A stretch of 64,000 bases of DNA from Chryseobacterium gambrini (GTDB lineage: Bacteria; Bacteroidota; Bacteroidia; Flavobacteriales; Weeksellaceae). The DNA lies in contig NZ_FTOV01000006.1 of the NCBI RefSeq assembly GCF_900156825.1, forward strand, positions 124,001 to 188,000, written 5' to 3'. The translations under genes and the position numbers were made by a program. Below the pieces are notes generated by a model. It did no database searches. It was not told the DNA's origin and worked only from the letters and a program-made list of their open reading frames with translations. This document shows, piece by piece, positions 25,535 to 34,343 of this stretch (its first letter is position 1; each line of letters begins with the position of its first letter).

Positions 25535-25739
25535 TTTTGTTAATTTTAAACCAGTATTATGTATTGCATATTTTAATGTAATGATTTGAAAAATAAATAT
25601 TTAACTTAAATGGATCGTTTAATATACATAAATTTATGTTAATTTTAAATAAATTTATCATAATTATAATTTTTTTATAAATTGCAACGCAAGCAGGAAT
25701 GCTTATTTAACAAGAACGAAACTATATAAAAGAAATATT

Positions 25740-28466
25740 GTGAAAAACTTTACAACGGTATTAAAAATTGCGCCTGCATTTTTATTGGCAAGTACAATGA
25801 TTCATGCGCAAACAAAAGACTCTGCTACGAAAGAGAAAAAAATAGAAGAGGTTGTTTTGATTGGGTATGGTAAACAGAAGAAAGCGGATCTTACGGGAGC
25901 AATTACTTCTGTCACTGCTAAAGATTTTAATGGAGGAGCCACTTCTCCGGGACAGCTTATCCAAGGCAAAACGCCGGGTGTTCAAATTACAACTAATAGT
26001 GGAGCACCAGGTTCAGGAACATCAATTCGTGTACGTGGTATTTCTTCATTAACAGGTAATAATACTCCTTTAATTGTTATTGATGGTGTACCTCAGGATT
26101 TTGTAGGAATAAGTGGAGCTTCTGATCCTCTATCCCTCATAAATCCAAATGATATTCAGAGCTTCGATATCTTAAAAGATGCATCTTCTACTGCAATTTA
26201 TGGTAACAGAGCCTCAAATGGTGTTATTTTAATTACAACAAAACAGGGATCCGCAGGTAAATTAAAAATTAACTTCTCAACCCTTGCTTCTGTATCTGAA
26301 AAGATGGGTAATGTAGATGTTTTAGATGCAGATTCTTTTAGAAATTTTGTAAATACTTATGCTCCTAACAGTTATAAATCTCGATTAGGAAGTGCAAATA
26401 CAAACTGGCAGGATCAGATATACAGACAAGGATGGGGAACAGATAATAATCTTTCTCTTACAGGAGGAATTAAAGGATTGCCTTATCGTCTATCTGTTGG
26501 TTACAATGAACAAAATGGTATTGTAAGAACAAATTCATTTAGAAGAACATCATTAGGCGTAAATTTAAATCCTAAATTCCTTGATAATCATTTAACAGTA
26601 AATGTAAATGCAAAAGGAACATTTACAGATAATCAATTTCCTGCTGGAGGAGTAATTGGTGATGCAACTTATTTTGATCCGACTCAGGCTGTTTATTCTG
26701 GTAATTCTAATTATGGAGGTTATTATGAATGGCTATTAAATGGTGCTTTAAATGTGAACGGAACTCCAAATCCTTTAGCAAAGCTTGAAGCTACAAGAGA
26801 TATATCTTCTGTTGTAAGAGGCTTAGGAAATATTCAGCTCGATTATAAGTTACACTTTCTACCAGATTTACATTTTAATGTAAATGCAGGATATGATTAT
26901 AGCAAAAGTAATGGTTCAACTACGGTAAGTCCATTATATAAAGTAGGTTTTGCTAACAAAGGATCTTATAGAGAATATAGCCAGGAGAAAAAGAACAGCT
27001 TATTGGAAACTTTCCTGAGCTATACTAAAAATATTAATGCTATAGATACTAATGTGGATATTGTTGGTGGATATTCTTATCAGGATTTTAGAAATTATGT
27101 ACCTTTTGCACCAACATTTACAGGGGTAAATCCTCCAACGGTGGGAAATAACTATGAAGACAGAAAAGTTCTGGTTTCTTTTTATGGTCGTGGAATTTTT
27201 ACTATCGCTAATAAGTATATTATTTCGGCTTCTGTAAGAAGAGATGGTTCTTCAAGATTCTATAATGGATCAACAGATAATCTTTGGGGTGTTTTTCCAG
27301 GTGTTTCTGTAGCTTGGAAAATTAATGAAGAAGGTTTCTTAAAAAATATTTCTGCAATTTCTAATTTAAAGTTGAGAGCAGGATGGGGAAAAACGGGTAA
27401 TCAGGAAATCACAGGTGGTACATATCCTGCATATGCTGCATATAATCCAAGCCAGAGTGGAGCCTCCTATCAATTTGGCAATCAATATTATTTCATGTAT
27501 AGACCTAATATTTATAATCCCAATCTAAAATGGGAAACCACAACAACAAAAAGTTTAGGTTTAGATTTTGGGTTTGCAAAAAACAGAATATATGGTTCTT
27601 TTGATGTATATCAGAAAAAGACTGAAGATCTGATTTTGGATTCTCCTATCGCTGCTGGAGATTTAAGTAACCATAATATTCTGAATGTTGGAAATATGGA
27701 AACAAAAGGGATCGAAGGTTCAATAACTTTTGTACCGGTTAAGACAGAAAAAACAACTTGGGAGTTTTCTTTTAACGCAACCCATTATAATTCAAAAATT
27801 ACAAAATTGGTAAATGGAGCTGATGATAGTTTCAATTTGCCGGTAGGTGGAATTGCGGGTGGCGTAGGGAATACTATTCAAGCACACGCAGTAGGATATC
27901 AGCCATTCTCTTTTTATGTATATCAACAGGTTTACGACAATGGTGGAAAACCTATAGATGGGGTATATGTAGACAGGAACGGAGATGGTGTTGTTAACGC
28001 AAAAGATATGTATTATTACAAATCAACACAACCGGATGCTATTTTAGGGTTTAATACAAAATTAACACATAATAACTGGGATTTTGGGTTTAGCGCAAGA
28101 GCTGTTTTAGGAAATTATGTTTACAATAATGCTGCATCTAACAGTTCATTACAATCTGCTGCAACAAATGATTATTTACAAAATGTATACTCTACAACTC
28201 CTGATTATAAATTCTCTCTTCCAAGATATCTTTCGGATATTTTTATAGAGAATGCATCTTTCTTCCGATTGGATAATGTAAATGTCGGATATAATTTTAA
28301 AGACTTTATGTACAAAGGAAGTAATTTAAGAATATATGGAATGGCGCAAAATGTTTTTGTGATTACCAAATATTCTGGGGTAGATCCTGAGATTTTTGGA
28401 AATATTGATAATGGATATTATCAGATGCCAAAAGTGTATTCATTAGGTCTTAATTTTCAATTTTAA
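25740..28466 (+). CDS. susC: SusC/RagA-type TonB-dependent outer-membrane transporter
   Basis: A 908-residue outer-membrane importer with signal peptide (LKIAPAFLLASTMIHAQ). After it comes a VVLIGYGKQKK motif that starts the plug domain, with VRGISSLTGNNTPLIVIDGVP and DIQSFDILKDASSTAIYGNR, both SusC-family signatures. The rest is a beta barrel ending in aromatic NFQF. Unlike most SusC proteins (about 1000 residues), there is no N-terminal carboxypeptidase-regulatory-like domain between the signal and the plug. It uses GTG as start codon. It pairs with the SusD-like gene 5 bp downstream to capture and import maltooligosaccharides, as judged from the neighbouring amylases. Confidence 0.95.
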   Translation: MKNFTTVLKIAPAFLLASTMIHAQTKDSATKEKKIEEVVLIGYGKQKKADLTGAITSVTAKDFNGGATSPGQLIQGKTPGVQITTNSGAPGSGTSIRVRGISSLTGNNTPLIVIDGVPQDFVGISGASDPLSLINPNDIQSFDILKDASSTAIYGNRASNGVILITTKQGSAGKLKINFSTLASVSEKMGNVDVLDADSFRNFVNTYAPNSYKSRLGSANTNWQDQIYRQGWGTDNNLSLTGGIKGLPYRLSVGYNEQNGIVRTNSFRRTSLGVNLNPKFLDNHLTVNVNAKGTFTDNQFPAGGVIGDATYFDPTQAVYSGNSNYGGYYEWLLNGALNVNGTPNPLAKLEATRDISSVVRGLGNIQLDYKLHFLPDLHFNVNAGYDYSKSNGSTTVSPLYKVGFANKGSYREYSQEKKNSLLETFLSYTKNINAIDTNVDIVGGYSYQDFRNYVPFAPTFTGVNPPTVGNNYEDRKVLVSFYGRGIFTIANKYIISASVRRDGSSRFYNGSTDNLWGVFPGVSVAWKINEEGFLKNISAISNLKLRAGWGKTGNQEITGGTYPAYAAYNPSQSGASYQFGNQYYFMYRPNIYNPNLKWETTTTKSLGLDFGFAKNRIYGSFDVYQKKTEDLILDSPIAAGDLSNHNILNVGNMETKGIEGSITFVPVKTEKTTWEFSFNATHYNSKITKLVNGADDSFNLPVGGIAGGVGNTIQAHAVGYQPFSFYVYQQVYDNGGKPIDGVYVDRNGDGVVNAKDMYYYKSTQPDAILGFNTKLTHNNWDFGFSARAVLGNYVYNNAASNSSLQSAATNDYLQNVYSTTPDYKFSLPRYLSDIFIENASFFRLDNVNVGYNFKDFMYKGSNLRIYGMAQNVFVITKYSGVDPEIFGNIDNGYYQMPKVYSLGLNFQF

Positions 28467-28471
28467 TAAGT

Positions 28472-30055
28472 ATGAAAAGAATAAAATTTAACAAAATAAA
28501 TACAGCAGTAGTACTTTTTGGTCTACTTGCTACAACTTCGTGTGTTAATGATCTTGAACAGTCTCCTATTACAGATGTAACCTCTGTAAGTGTCTTTAAG
28601 GATTTTGCAAATTACCCTAATGCCTTAGCAAAAGTGTATGGAGGCTTTGCAAATGGAGGTCAGGAATCAGGTGGAGGAAATGCCGATATCAATGGTATTG
28701 ATGGAAATTTTTCTCAATACACCAGACAGCTTTTTACAATGCAAAACTTGCCAACAGATGAAGCTGTTATCGCATGGAATGATGGTACTTTGCAAACAAT
28801 TCATAAGATGACTTGGGACTCTCAAAATGAATTTATCAGTGCTTTATACTATAGAATATATACGGAAATTGCATTTTGTAATGAATTTTTGAGAAATGTT
28901 ACCGATGAAAAACTGGCTTCAAATAATATTACAGGAGCTAATCTTACGGAAGCAAAATATATGAGAGCTGAAGTACGTTATCTTAGAGCATTATCTTATT
29001 ATCATGCACTTGATCTATTTGGTAATGTTCCATTTGTAAAAGAAGATTACCTACCTGGATCAGTAAGTCCGCCACCAAGAATTACGAGAGCAGAACTTTT
29101 CAATTTTGTAGAATCTGAATTAAAAGATGTAGAAGGTCAACTTAAAGATCCAAAAACAAATGCATACGCCAGAGCTGATAAAGCGGCTGCATGGTCTTTA
29201 TTAGCCAGATTATATTTAAATTCTGGAGTTTATAATGGTTCAAATCATTATACAGATTGTATTACTTATTGTAATAAAGTTATTCAGGCTGGATATTCTT
29301 TAAAAACCAAATACGGAGATTTATTTTTAGCTGATAACGACAAAAATAATCCTGAAGTAATTTTGCCTATTGCATTTGACGGACAGAGAATTCAAACATA
29401 TGGAGGAACTACTTATATGGTACACGCTGCAGTAGGAGGTAGTATGCCTGCTTCACAGTTTGGAATCAATGGCGGTTGGGGAGGTCTTAGAACTACAAAG
29501 GCTTTCGTAAATTTATTTGCAGGCAACAGTTCCGATCAAAGAGGTAATTTTTATACAAACGGTCAAAACTTAGAAATTAACGATCTGGGAACCTTTACAG
29601 ATGGATATGGTTTTATTAAATATAAAAATGTTACCAGTTCTGGTGTTGCAGGATCTGATAATGCAGGTAACTTTGTAGATTCAGATATTGCAGTTTTTAG
29701 GTTAGCAGATATCTATCTAATGTATGCGGAAGCTACATTAAGAGGCGGTTCTGGCGGAAATCTTACTACTGCAATTGGATATGTTAATGCACTTAGAACC
29801 AGAGCAGGAGCAAGTACTATAGCATCTATCAATACAGATTATATACTTGATGAAAGAGGAAGAGAGCTTTCATGGGAATTTACCAGAAGAACAGATTTAA
29901 TCAGATACGGTAAATTTACAACAGCTTCATATTTATGGCCTTGGAAAGGTGGGGTAAAAGATGGTAAAGCGGTAGAAGATTTTAGAAATCTTTATCCTAT
30001 TCCGGCTAAAGATATTATTGCGAATCCAAATTTAATTCAGAATCCTGGATATTAA
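28472..30055 (+). CDS. susD: SusD/RagB-family starch-binding lipoprotein
   Basis: A 527-residue surface lipoprotein. The signal ends with a lipobox (ATTSC, Cys24). The mature protein has the RagB/SusD order: LEQSPITDVTSVSVF, tetratricopeptide-like helices in the first half (KYMRAEVRYLRALSYYHALD then FGNVPFV), and the C-terminal family end (YILDERGRELSWEFTRRTDLIRYG and RNLYPIPAKDIIANPNLIQNPGY). It forms the lid over the SusC barrel and binds the glycan. Translated from the same transcript as susC (5-bp gap), with the SusE-like gene 19 bp further on. Confidence 0.95.
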   Translation: MKRIKFNKINTAVVLFGLLATTSCVNDLEQSPITDVTSVSVFKDFANYPNALAKVYGGFANGGQESGGGNADINGIDGNFSQYTRQLFTMQNLPTDEAVIAWNDGTLQTIHKMTWDSQNEFISALYYRIYTEIAFCNEFLRNVTDEKLASNNITGANLTEAKYMRAEVRYLRALSYYHALDLFGNVPFVKEDYLPGSVSPPPRITRAELFNFVESELKDVEGQLKDPKTNAYARADKAAAWSLLARLYLNSGVYNGSNHYTDCITYCNKVIQAGYSLKTKYGDLFLADNDKNNPEVILPIAFDGQRIQTYGGTTYMVHAAVGGSMPASQFGINGGWGGLRTTKAFVNLFAGNSSDQRGNFYTNGQNLEINDLGTFTDGYGFIKYKNVTSSGVAGSDNAGNFVDSDIAVFRLADIYLMYAEATLRGGSGGNLTTAIGYVNALRTRAGASTIASINTDYILDERGRELSWEFTRRTDLIRYGKFTTASYLWPWKGGVKDGKAVEDFRNLYPIPAKDIIANPNLIQNPGY

Positions 30056-30074
30056 CAAAAAACACTTTTTAAAA

Positions 30075-31154
30075 ATGAGACATTTATTTAAAATATTCAC
30101 ACTGTTTGCAGTAGCATTTATTATTTCTTCTTGTGAAAAAGATGAAGATTTAGCTGTTGTAAACGATGGGACAAACCCAACAGTTTCTGCAAATAAAACT
30201 TCAGTTGTTTTAATTAACAATCAGTCTGCCAATGAGGCTGTTGCATTTAATTGGGTAAACTCAGATTTTGGGGTTCCTATTCAAATTACCAATCAATTGC
30301 AATTTGCTCTTAAGGGAACGAATTTTGCCGCTCCAAAAATTGTTGAGCTTTCAGCAGGGGCTAAATCTTACAGTATGATCGGAAATGATCTTAACAATAT
30401 AATTTTAGGATTAGGAGTTACATCTGTTACAGCTACAGATATTGAAGTTAGGATAAAGTCAACGGCTGTTGGTAAAACTCACTATTCAAATGTAATTTCA
30501 TTAAAAGTTACACCATTTATTAATGGTCCTATTTATACTTATACAGATTTATACTTAATAGGTGATGCTACAGCAGGAGCATGGGATAATGTAGCAACAA
30601 ATGCGAAAATTTACCCATTATTAAAATCCTCAACTCCCAATGTATATACTTATACAGGATATTTTGCACAAGGTGGATTTAAAATTATTAAAACTCCAGG
30701 ATCTTGGGATCCTCAGTATGGTATGGGTTCATCTGCAGGAATATTAAGTACAAGCGGAGGTTCTGGAAATATTACTATTAGTGGGTCAGGATATTATAAA
30801 GTTACTATTAATACATCTTCCTTAACTTATACTGTTACCCCTGTAACACCTTCAACAACTACGTATACATCTATTTCTTTAATCGGTCCTGCCGCTGGAG
30901 GTTGGTCTACGGATTTAGATTTAGAGAAATCTACTTTTGATCCTCATGTATGGGTGAAGAAAAATGTAATGTTAAGTTCAGGAGAGTTTAAGTTCAGAGC
31001 TAATCATGATTGGGGAACAAACTGGGGATTATCTCAGCAGTACTTTGGAACAGCATTATTGGGTGGAGGGAATATCCCTTTAGCAACAACATTTAATTAT
31101 AATGTTTATTTTAATGATATGACAGGTGATTTCTCTGTAATTCCAGCGAATTAA
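30075..31154 (+). CDS. susE: SusE/SusF-like starch-binding lipoprotein
   Basis: A 359-residue lipoprotein (IISSC, Cys20) of the SusE/SusF type. The N-terminal SusE domain is recognisable by VSANKTSVVLINNQSANEAV and FNWVNSDFG. It is followed by two similar beta-sandwich starch-binding modules: one starting YTDLYLIGDATAGAWDNVA, the other starting YTSISLIGPAAGGWSTDLD, both with the Trp of the CBM site (PGSWDPQYG in the first). SusF would have an extra module, so SusE is the better match. It should be on the cell surface and bind maltodextrin. Third gene of the operon, closed by a terminator. Confidence 0.88.
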   Translation: MRHLFKIFTLFAVAFIISSCEKDEDLAVVNDGTNPTVSANKTSVVLINNQSANEAVAFNWVNSDFGVPIQITNQLQFALKGTNFAAPKIVELSAGAKSYSMIGNDLNNIILGLGVTSVTATDIEVRIKSTAVGKTHYSNVISLKVTPFINGPIYTYTDLYLIGDATAGAWDNVATNAKIYPLLKSSTPNVYTYTGYFAQGGFKIIKTPGSWDPQYGMGSSAGILSTSGGSGNITISGSGYYKVTINTSSLTYTVTPVTPSTTTYTSISLIGPAAGGWSTDLDLEKSTFDPHVWVKKNVMLSSGEFKFRANHDWGTNWGLSQQYFGTALLGGGNIPLATTFNYNVYFNDMTGDFSVIPAN

Positions 31155-31200
31155 TCAAATCATGTTTCCAATAATAATTTTAAATTGAATTTTACATAGC

Positions 31201-31232
31201 AAAGTGTTGCTTTTCGGCAACACTTTCTTTAT
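31201..31232 (+). terminator. Terminator after the susE-like gene
   Basis: AAAGTGTTGC (31201-31210) pairs perfectly with GCAACACTTT (31217-31226), followed by CTTTATTTTT. It may be partly read through into the GH97 gene, setting higher levels for susCDE. Confidence 0.8.
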
Positions 31233-31256
31233 TTTTAAAGTCTATAAATAGTCATT

Positions 31257-33416
31257 ATGAAGAAAATTACAGCAGGAGCAATCATGCTCTCTATGATGTT
31301 TGCGGGTGTTAATGCACAATCTTTAAAATCGCCGGATGGAAAGTTCGAAATGGATTTCCAGTTGAAACAGGGCGTACCTTATTACAATCTTAAATATAAC
31401 GGGAAAACGATCGTCGAAGATTCCAAATTGGGACTCAGATTATTTAAAGATACTTCAATAAAATTTGCCTCAGAAATTGCAAAACCGGAAGATGTAAAAT
31501 TCGATCTCAACAACGGTTTTACCAAAGTAGACGAAAAGCGTGATGCTAAAAACGAAACGTGGCAGCCGGTTTTAGGAGAAAAGAAAAACTATATCAATCA
31601 TTACAATGAATTGGCGGTGACGCTTAATCAGACTTCCACAGACAGAAATATCGTGGTGAAATTCAGACTGTTTAATGATGGTTTAGGTTTCAGATATGAA
31701 TTTCCTCAGCAGAAAAATCTCAACTATTTCGTAATCAGAGAAGAAGATTCTGAAATTGATTTTCCTACAGATATGAAATCCTGGTGGATTGTTGCAGATT
31801 ATGATTCTCAGGAATACCAGTATCAGGAAACAAAACTTTCTGAAATTCCTGCAAGATGGCCAAAAGCTGCAGATGCAAATGCTTCGCAGACTTTAATTAA
31901 AAATGCCGTTCAGTCGCCGGTAATGTTGAAGCAGGAAGGAAAAGAACCATTATACATCAATGTTGCTGAAGCTGCCGTTTTAGATTATCCGGCTTCTCAC
32001 TTAGAAGTTGATGCACAGAATTTTAAATTAAAAACACATCTTACAGCAGACAGACAGGGTGCGAAAGGTTACATTCAGACTCCTTCCGTAACTCCCTGGA
32101 GAACCATTATCGTTGCTCCGAAAGCGGAAGAGGTGATGGATTCTAAAATGCTATTTAACCTTAACGAGCCAACAAAATATACCGATACTTCTTACATTCA
32201 CCCAACAAAATACATGGGAGTATGGTGGGAAATGATCATCGGAAAATCTCAATGGGCTTACGGACAGCCGGAATCGAATGTACGTCTTGGTGTAACAGAT
32301 TTTTCTAAACTGACACCAAACGGAAAACATGGAGCCAACAATACAAAAGTGAAAGAATATATAGATTTCGCAGCAGAAAACGGTTTTCAGGGACTTTTGA
32401 TTGAAGGCTGGAATGTTGGTTGGGAAGACTGGTTCGGTCACTCAAAAGAATTTGTTTTCGATTTCATCACTCCTTATCCTGACTTCAACATCAAGATGTT
32501 AAACGATTACGCACATTCCAAAGGCATCAAACTGATCATGCACCACGAAACTTCAGGTTCTGCAACGAACTATGAAAGATGGGCAGACAAAGCATATCAG
32601 TTAATGAACAAGTACGGTTATGATGCCGTGAAAACAGGGTACGTAGGAGACATGATCCCAAGAGGAGAACATCATTATTCTCAGTGGACAATCAACCATT
32701 TTTACAGAATTGCTGAAAAAGCAAATGAATATAAGATTATGGTAAACTCCCATGAATCTGTTCGTCCGACAGGAGAAAGCAGAACATATCCAAACTATAT
32801 CTCTGCGGAAGCAGCGCGTGGAACGGAATATGAAGCTTTCGGAGGAAATAATCCCGATCATCAGACCATTCTTCCGTTTACAAGATGGATGGGAGGTTCG
32901 ATGGATTATACCCCGGGAATTTTCCAGACAAAACTGGATTACTATTTCCCCGGAGACAAGCGTTTTGTAAAAACAACTTTAGTAAAACAGTTAGCGCTTT
33001 ATGTGGTAATGTATATGCCTCTTCAGATGGCGGCAGATTTGCCTGAAAATTACAAAAAGCACATGGATGCCTTCCAGTTTATCAAAGATGTTGCAGCAGA
33101 CTGGGACGATACGAAAATCTTATCGGCAGAACCGGGAGATTACATTATCACGGCAAGAAAAGCAAAAGGAACTGAAAACTGGTTCGTTGGTGGAATTACC
33201 GATGAAAACAAACGTGATTACACTGTAGATTTTTCTTTCTTAGACAAAGGAAAAAAATATGAAGCTACGATTTACGAAGATGGAAAAGATGCGGATTACA
33301 TCAACAATCCTCAAAGCTATAACATCTACAAAAAAGAAATCACAAGCAAATCTAAAATTAATTTTAAAATGGTACGAAGCGGAGGTTTTGCCATCTCTAT
33401 CAAACCTGTAAAATAA
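31257..33416 (+). CDS. susB: Glycoside hydrolase family 97, SusB-type alpha-glucosidase
   Basis: A 719-residue periplasmic enzyme with signal peptide (AGAIMLSMMFAGVNAQ). GH97 features include GVWWEMIIGKSQWAYG and GFQGLLIEGWNVGWEDW. The glutamates expected of the inverting SusB enzyme of Bacteroides are all present with a constant offset of eight: E431 in MHHETSG, E500 in NSHESVRP and E524 in ARGTEYEAF correspond to SusB E439, E508 and E532 as I recall them. The retaining subfamily's Asp is absent (KTGYVGD). It should release glucose from maltooligosaccharides imported by SusCD. It lies 102 bp after the susE-like gene, past a terminator. Confidence 0.93.
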   Translation: MKKITAGAIMLSMMFAGVNAQSLKSPDGKFEMDFQLKQGVPYYNLKYNGKTIVEDSKLGLRLFKDTSIKFASEIAKPEDVKFDLNNGFTKVDEKRDAKNETWQPVLGEKKNYINHYNELAVTLNQTSTDRNIVVKFRLFNDGLGFRYEFPQQKNLNYFVIREEDSEIDFPTDMKSWWIVADYDSQEYQYQETKLSEIPARWPKAADANASQTLIKNAVQSPVMLKQEGKEPLYINVAEAAVLDYPASHLEVDAQNFKLKTHLTADRQGAKGYIQTPSVTPWRTIIVAPKAEEVMDSKMLFNLNEPTKYTDTSYIHPTKYMGVWWEMIIGKSQWAYGQPESNVRLGVTDFSKLTPNGKHGANNTKVKEYIDFAAENGFQGLLIEGWNVGWEDWFGHSKEFVFDFITPYPDFNIKMLNDYAHSKGIKLIMHHETSGSATNYERWADKAYQLMNKYGYDAVKTGYVGDMIPRGEHHYSQWTINHFYRIAEKANEYKIMVNSHESVRPTGESRTYPNYISAEAARGTEYEAFGGNNPDHQTILPFTRWMGGSMDYTPGIFQTKLDYYFPGDKRFVKTTLVKQLALYVVMYMPLQMAADLPENYKKHMDAFQFIKDVAADWDDTKILSAEPGDYIITARKAKGTENWFVGGITDENKRDYTVDFSFLDKGKKYEATIYEDGKDADYINNPQSYNIYKKEITSKSKINFKMVRSGGFAISIKPVK

Positions 33417-33428
33417 TTTTAATAAACT

Positions 33429-33461
33429 AAAAACCTTACAGATTTTCTGTAGGGTTTTTTT
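33429..33461 (+). terminator. Terminator after the GH97 gene
   Basis: AAAAACCTTACAG (33429-33441) pairs with CTGTAGGGTTTTT (33447-33459), one mismatch, ending in a T-run. Confidence 0.8.
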
Positions 33462-33474
33462 AACACCTGTTCCT

Positions 33475-33954
33475 ATGATAAAAAGAATTTTTACCCCCAT
33501 TCAGATGCCATTTTGGTGGCAGGATCTGCTGTTTGCTGTTCCAAGAATAGTTTGCGGATATTTACTGACGAGCGACTTCGGTGCAGCAAAATTCGGTTTG
33601 CCGTGGTCTCCCGCAGACAATAATTTGAAATTTTTTGAAGTGGCTTTCTGGTTTCCGAATGATGTCGCAGAATATGGTGGTATTTTCGCCATGTTTCCTG
33701 CGTTTTTTGCTTGGATGGGAGCATTCAGTGAAGCAGTGGGCGGAATTTTTTTATTGTTAGGATTATTAACAAGACCTTTTGCAGTGCTTATTTTCATTAC
33801 CATGTTTGTCGCTGCATTTTTTCAGCAGATGAATCAGGGAGTCTGGAATATGCTTCCTGCAATGGGAATGATGTGGGTGAGCTTATTTTATAGTATTTTA
33901 GGCTCCGGAAGATTTGGGTTAGATTATATAATTGCTAAAAAAATGATCCGATGA
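33475..33954 (+). CDS. DoxX-family membrane protein
   Basis: A 159-residue inner-membrane protein with four hydrophobic segments. The family opening is FAVPRIVCGYLLTSDFGAAKFG, followed by AEYGGIFAMFPAFFAWMGAFSEAVGGIFLLLG, as in DoxX/DoxD-related proteins. The function of these proteins is poorly known; some are linked to redox homeostasis. Its place inside the starch locus is unusual. It overlaps the next lipoprotein gene by 4 bp (ATGA), so the two are translationally coupled. A terminator separates it from the GH97 gene upstream. Confidence 0.85.
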   Translation: MIKRIFTPIQMPFWWQDLLFAVPRIVCGYLLTSDFGAAKFGLPWSPADNNLKFFEVAFWFPNDVAEYGGIFAMFPAFFAWMGAFSEAVGGIFLLLGLLTRPFAVLIFITMFVAAFFQQMNQGVWNMLPAMGMMWVSLFYSILGSGRFGLDYIIAKKMIR

Positions 33955-34310
33955 AAAAATTAGTATTTCTTATAATCTCCTGTTTTCTGATGTTCAGTTG
34001 TGTTCAGAAAGCCTATAAGCAGACTGTAATTTATACAATTGAGATTCCGGATTCTGAAGGAGTTACCTCTGTAGGAATCAGAGGGAATGACAAACCTTTG
34101 AATTGGGATCAGGATATGGAGCTTAAAAAAATTAATAATAAAGGTTTTTATCAGGTAAAAGTCACTTATATTACAGGATATAAATTTACTGAAGTAAAAT
34201 TTACCCGCAACGGAGAATATGAACTTCAGAATATGCCTAATCGGAGAATTGAGTTTAATCCTTCTGGAGTTAGCCAATACAAAGCCGTTTTTAATCAGCC
34301 ACTAAAATAA
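33951..34310 (+). CDS. Lipoprotein with CBM20-like starch-binding fold
   Basis: A 119-residue protein with a lipoprotein signal (CFLMFSC, Cys17). The mature part reads like a minimal CBM20/CBM48-type domain: IYTIEIPDSEGVTSVGIRGN, DKPLNWDQDMELKK (the PLxWD...L pattern of starch-binding modules), then FYQVKVTYITG and KFTEVKFTRNGEYELQNMPN with a terminal RRIEF. A Trp and a second aromatic suited to glucan stacking are present. Coupled by ATGA overlap to the DoxX gene and 33 bp before the amylase gene. I infer a small surface or periplasmic maltodextrin-binding lipoprotein; this is not established. Confidence 0.7.
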   Translation: MKKLVFLIISCFLMFSCVQKAYKQTVIYTIEIPDSEGVTSVGIRGNDKPLNWDQDMELKKINNKGFYQVKVTYITGYKFTEVKFTRNGEYELQNMPNRRIEFNPSGVSQYKAVFNQPLK

Positions 34311-34343
34311 ATACTAAAATCATTTATATTATATTAAAAAAAT

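Larger units (their letters stand above)
25408..25739. other. 332-bp AT-rich spacer between metG and the starch locus
   Basis: Besides the metG promoter box, the spacer holds a perfect 20-bp palindrome at 25515-25534 and long AT-rich runs up to the susC start. No TAnnTTTG box was seen close to susC, so its promoter may be non-canonical or regulator-dependent. Confidence 0.5.
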
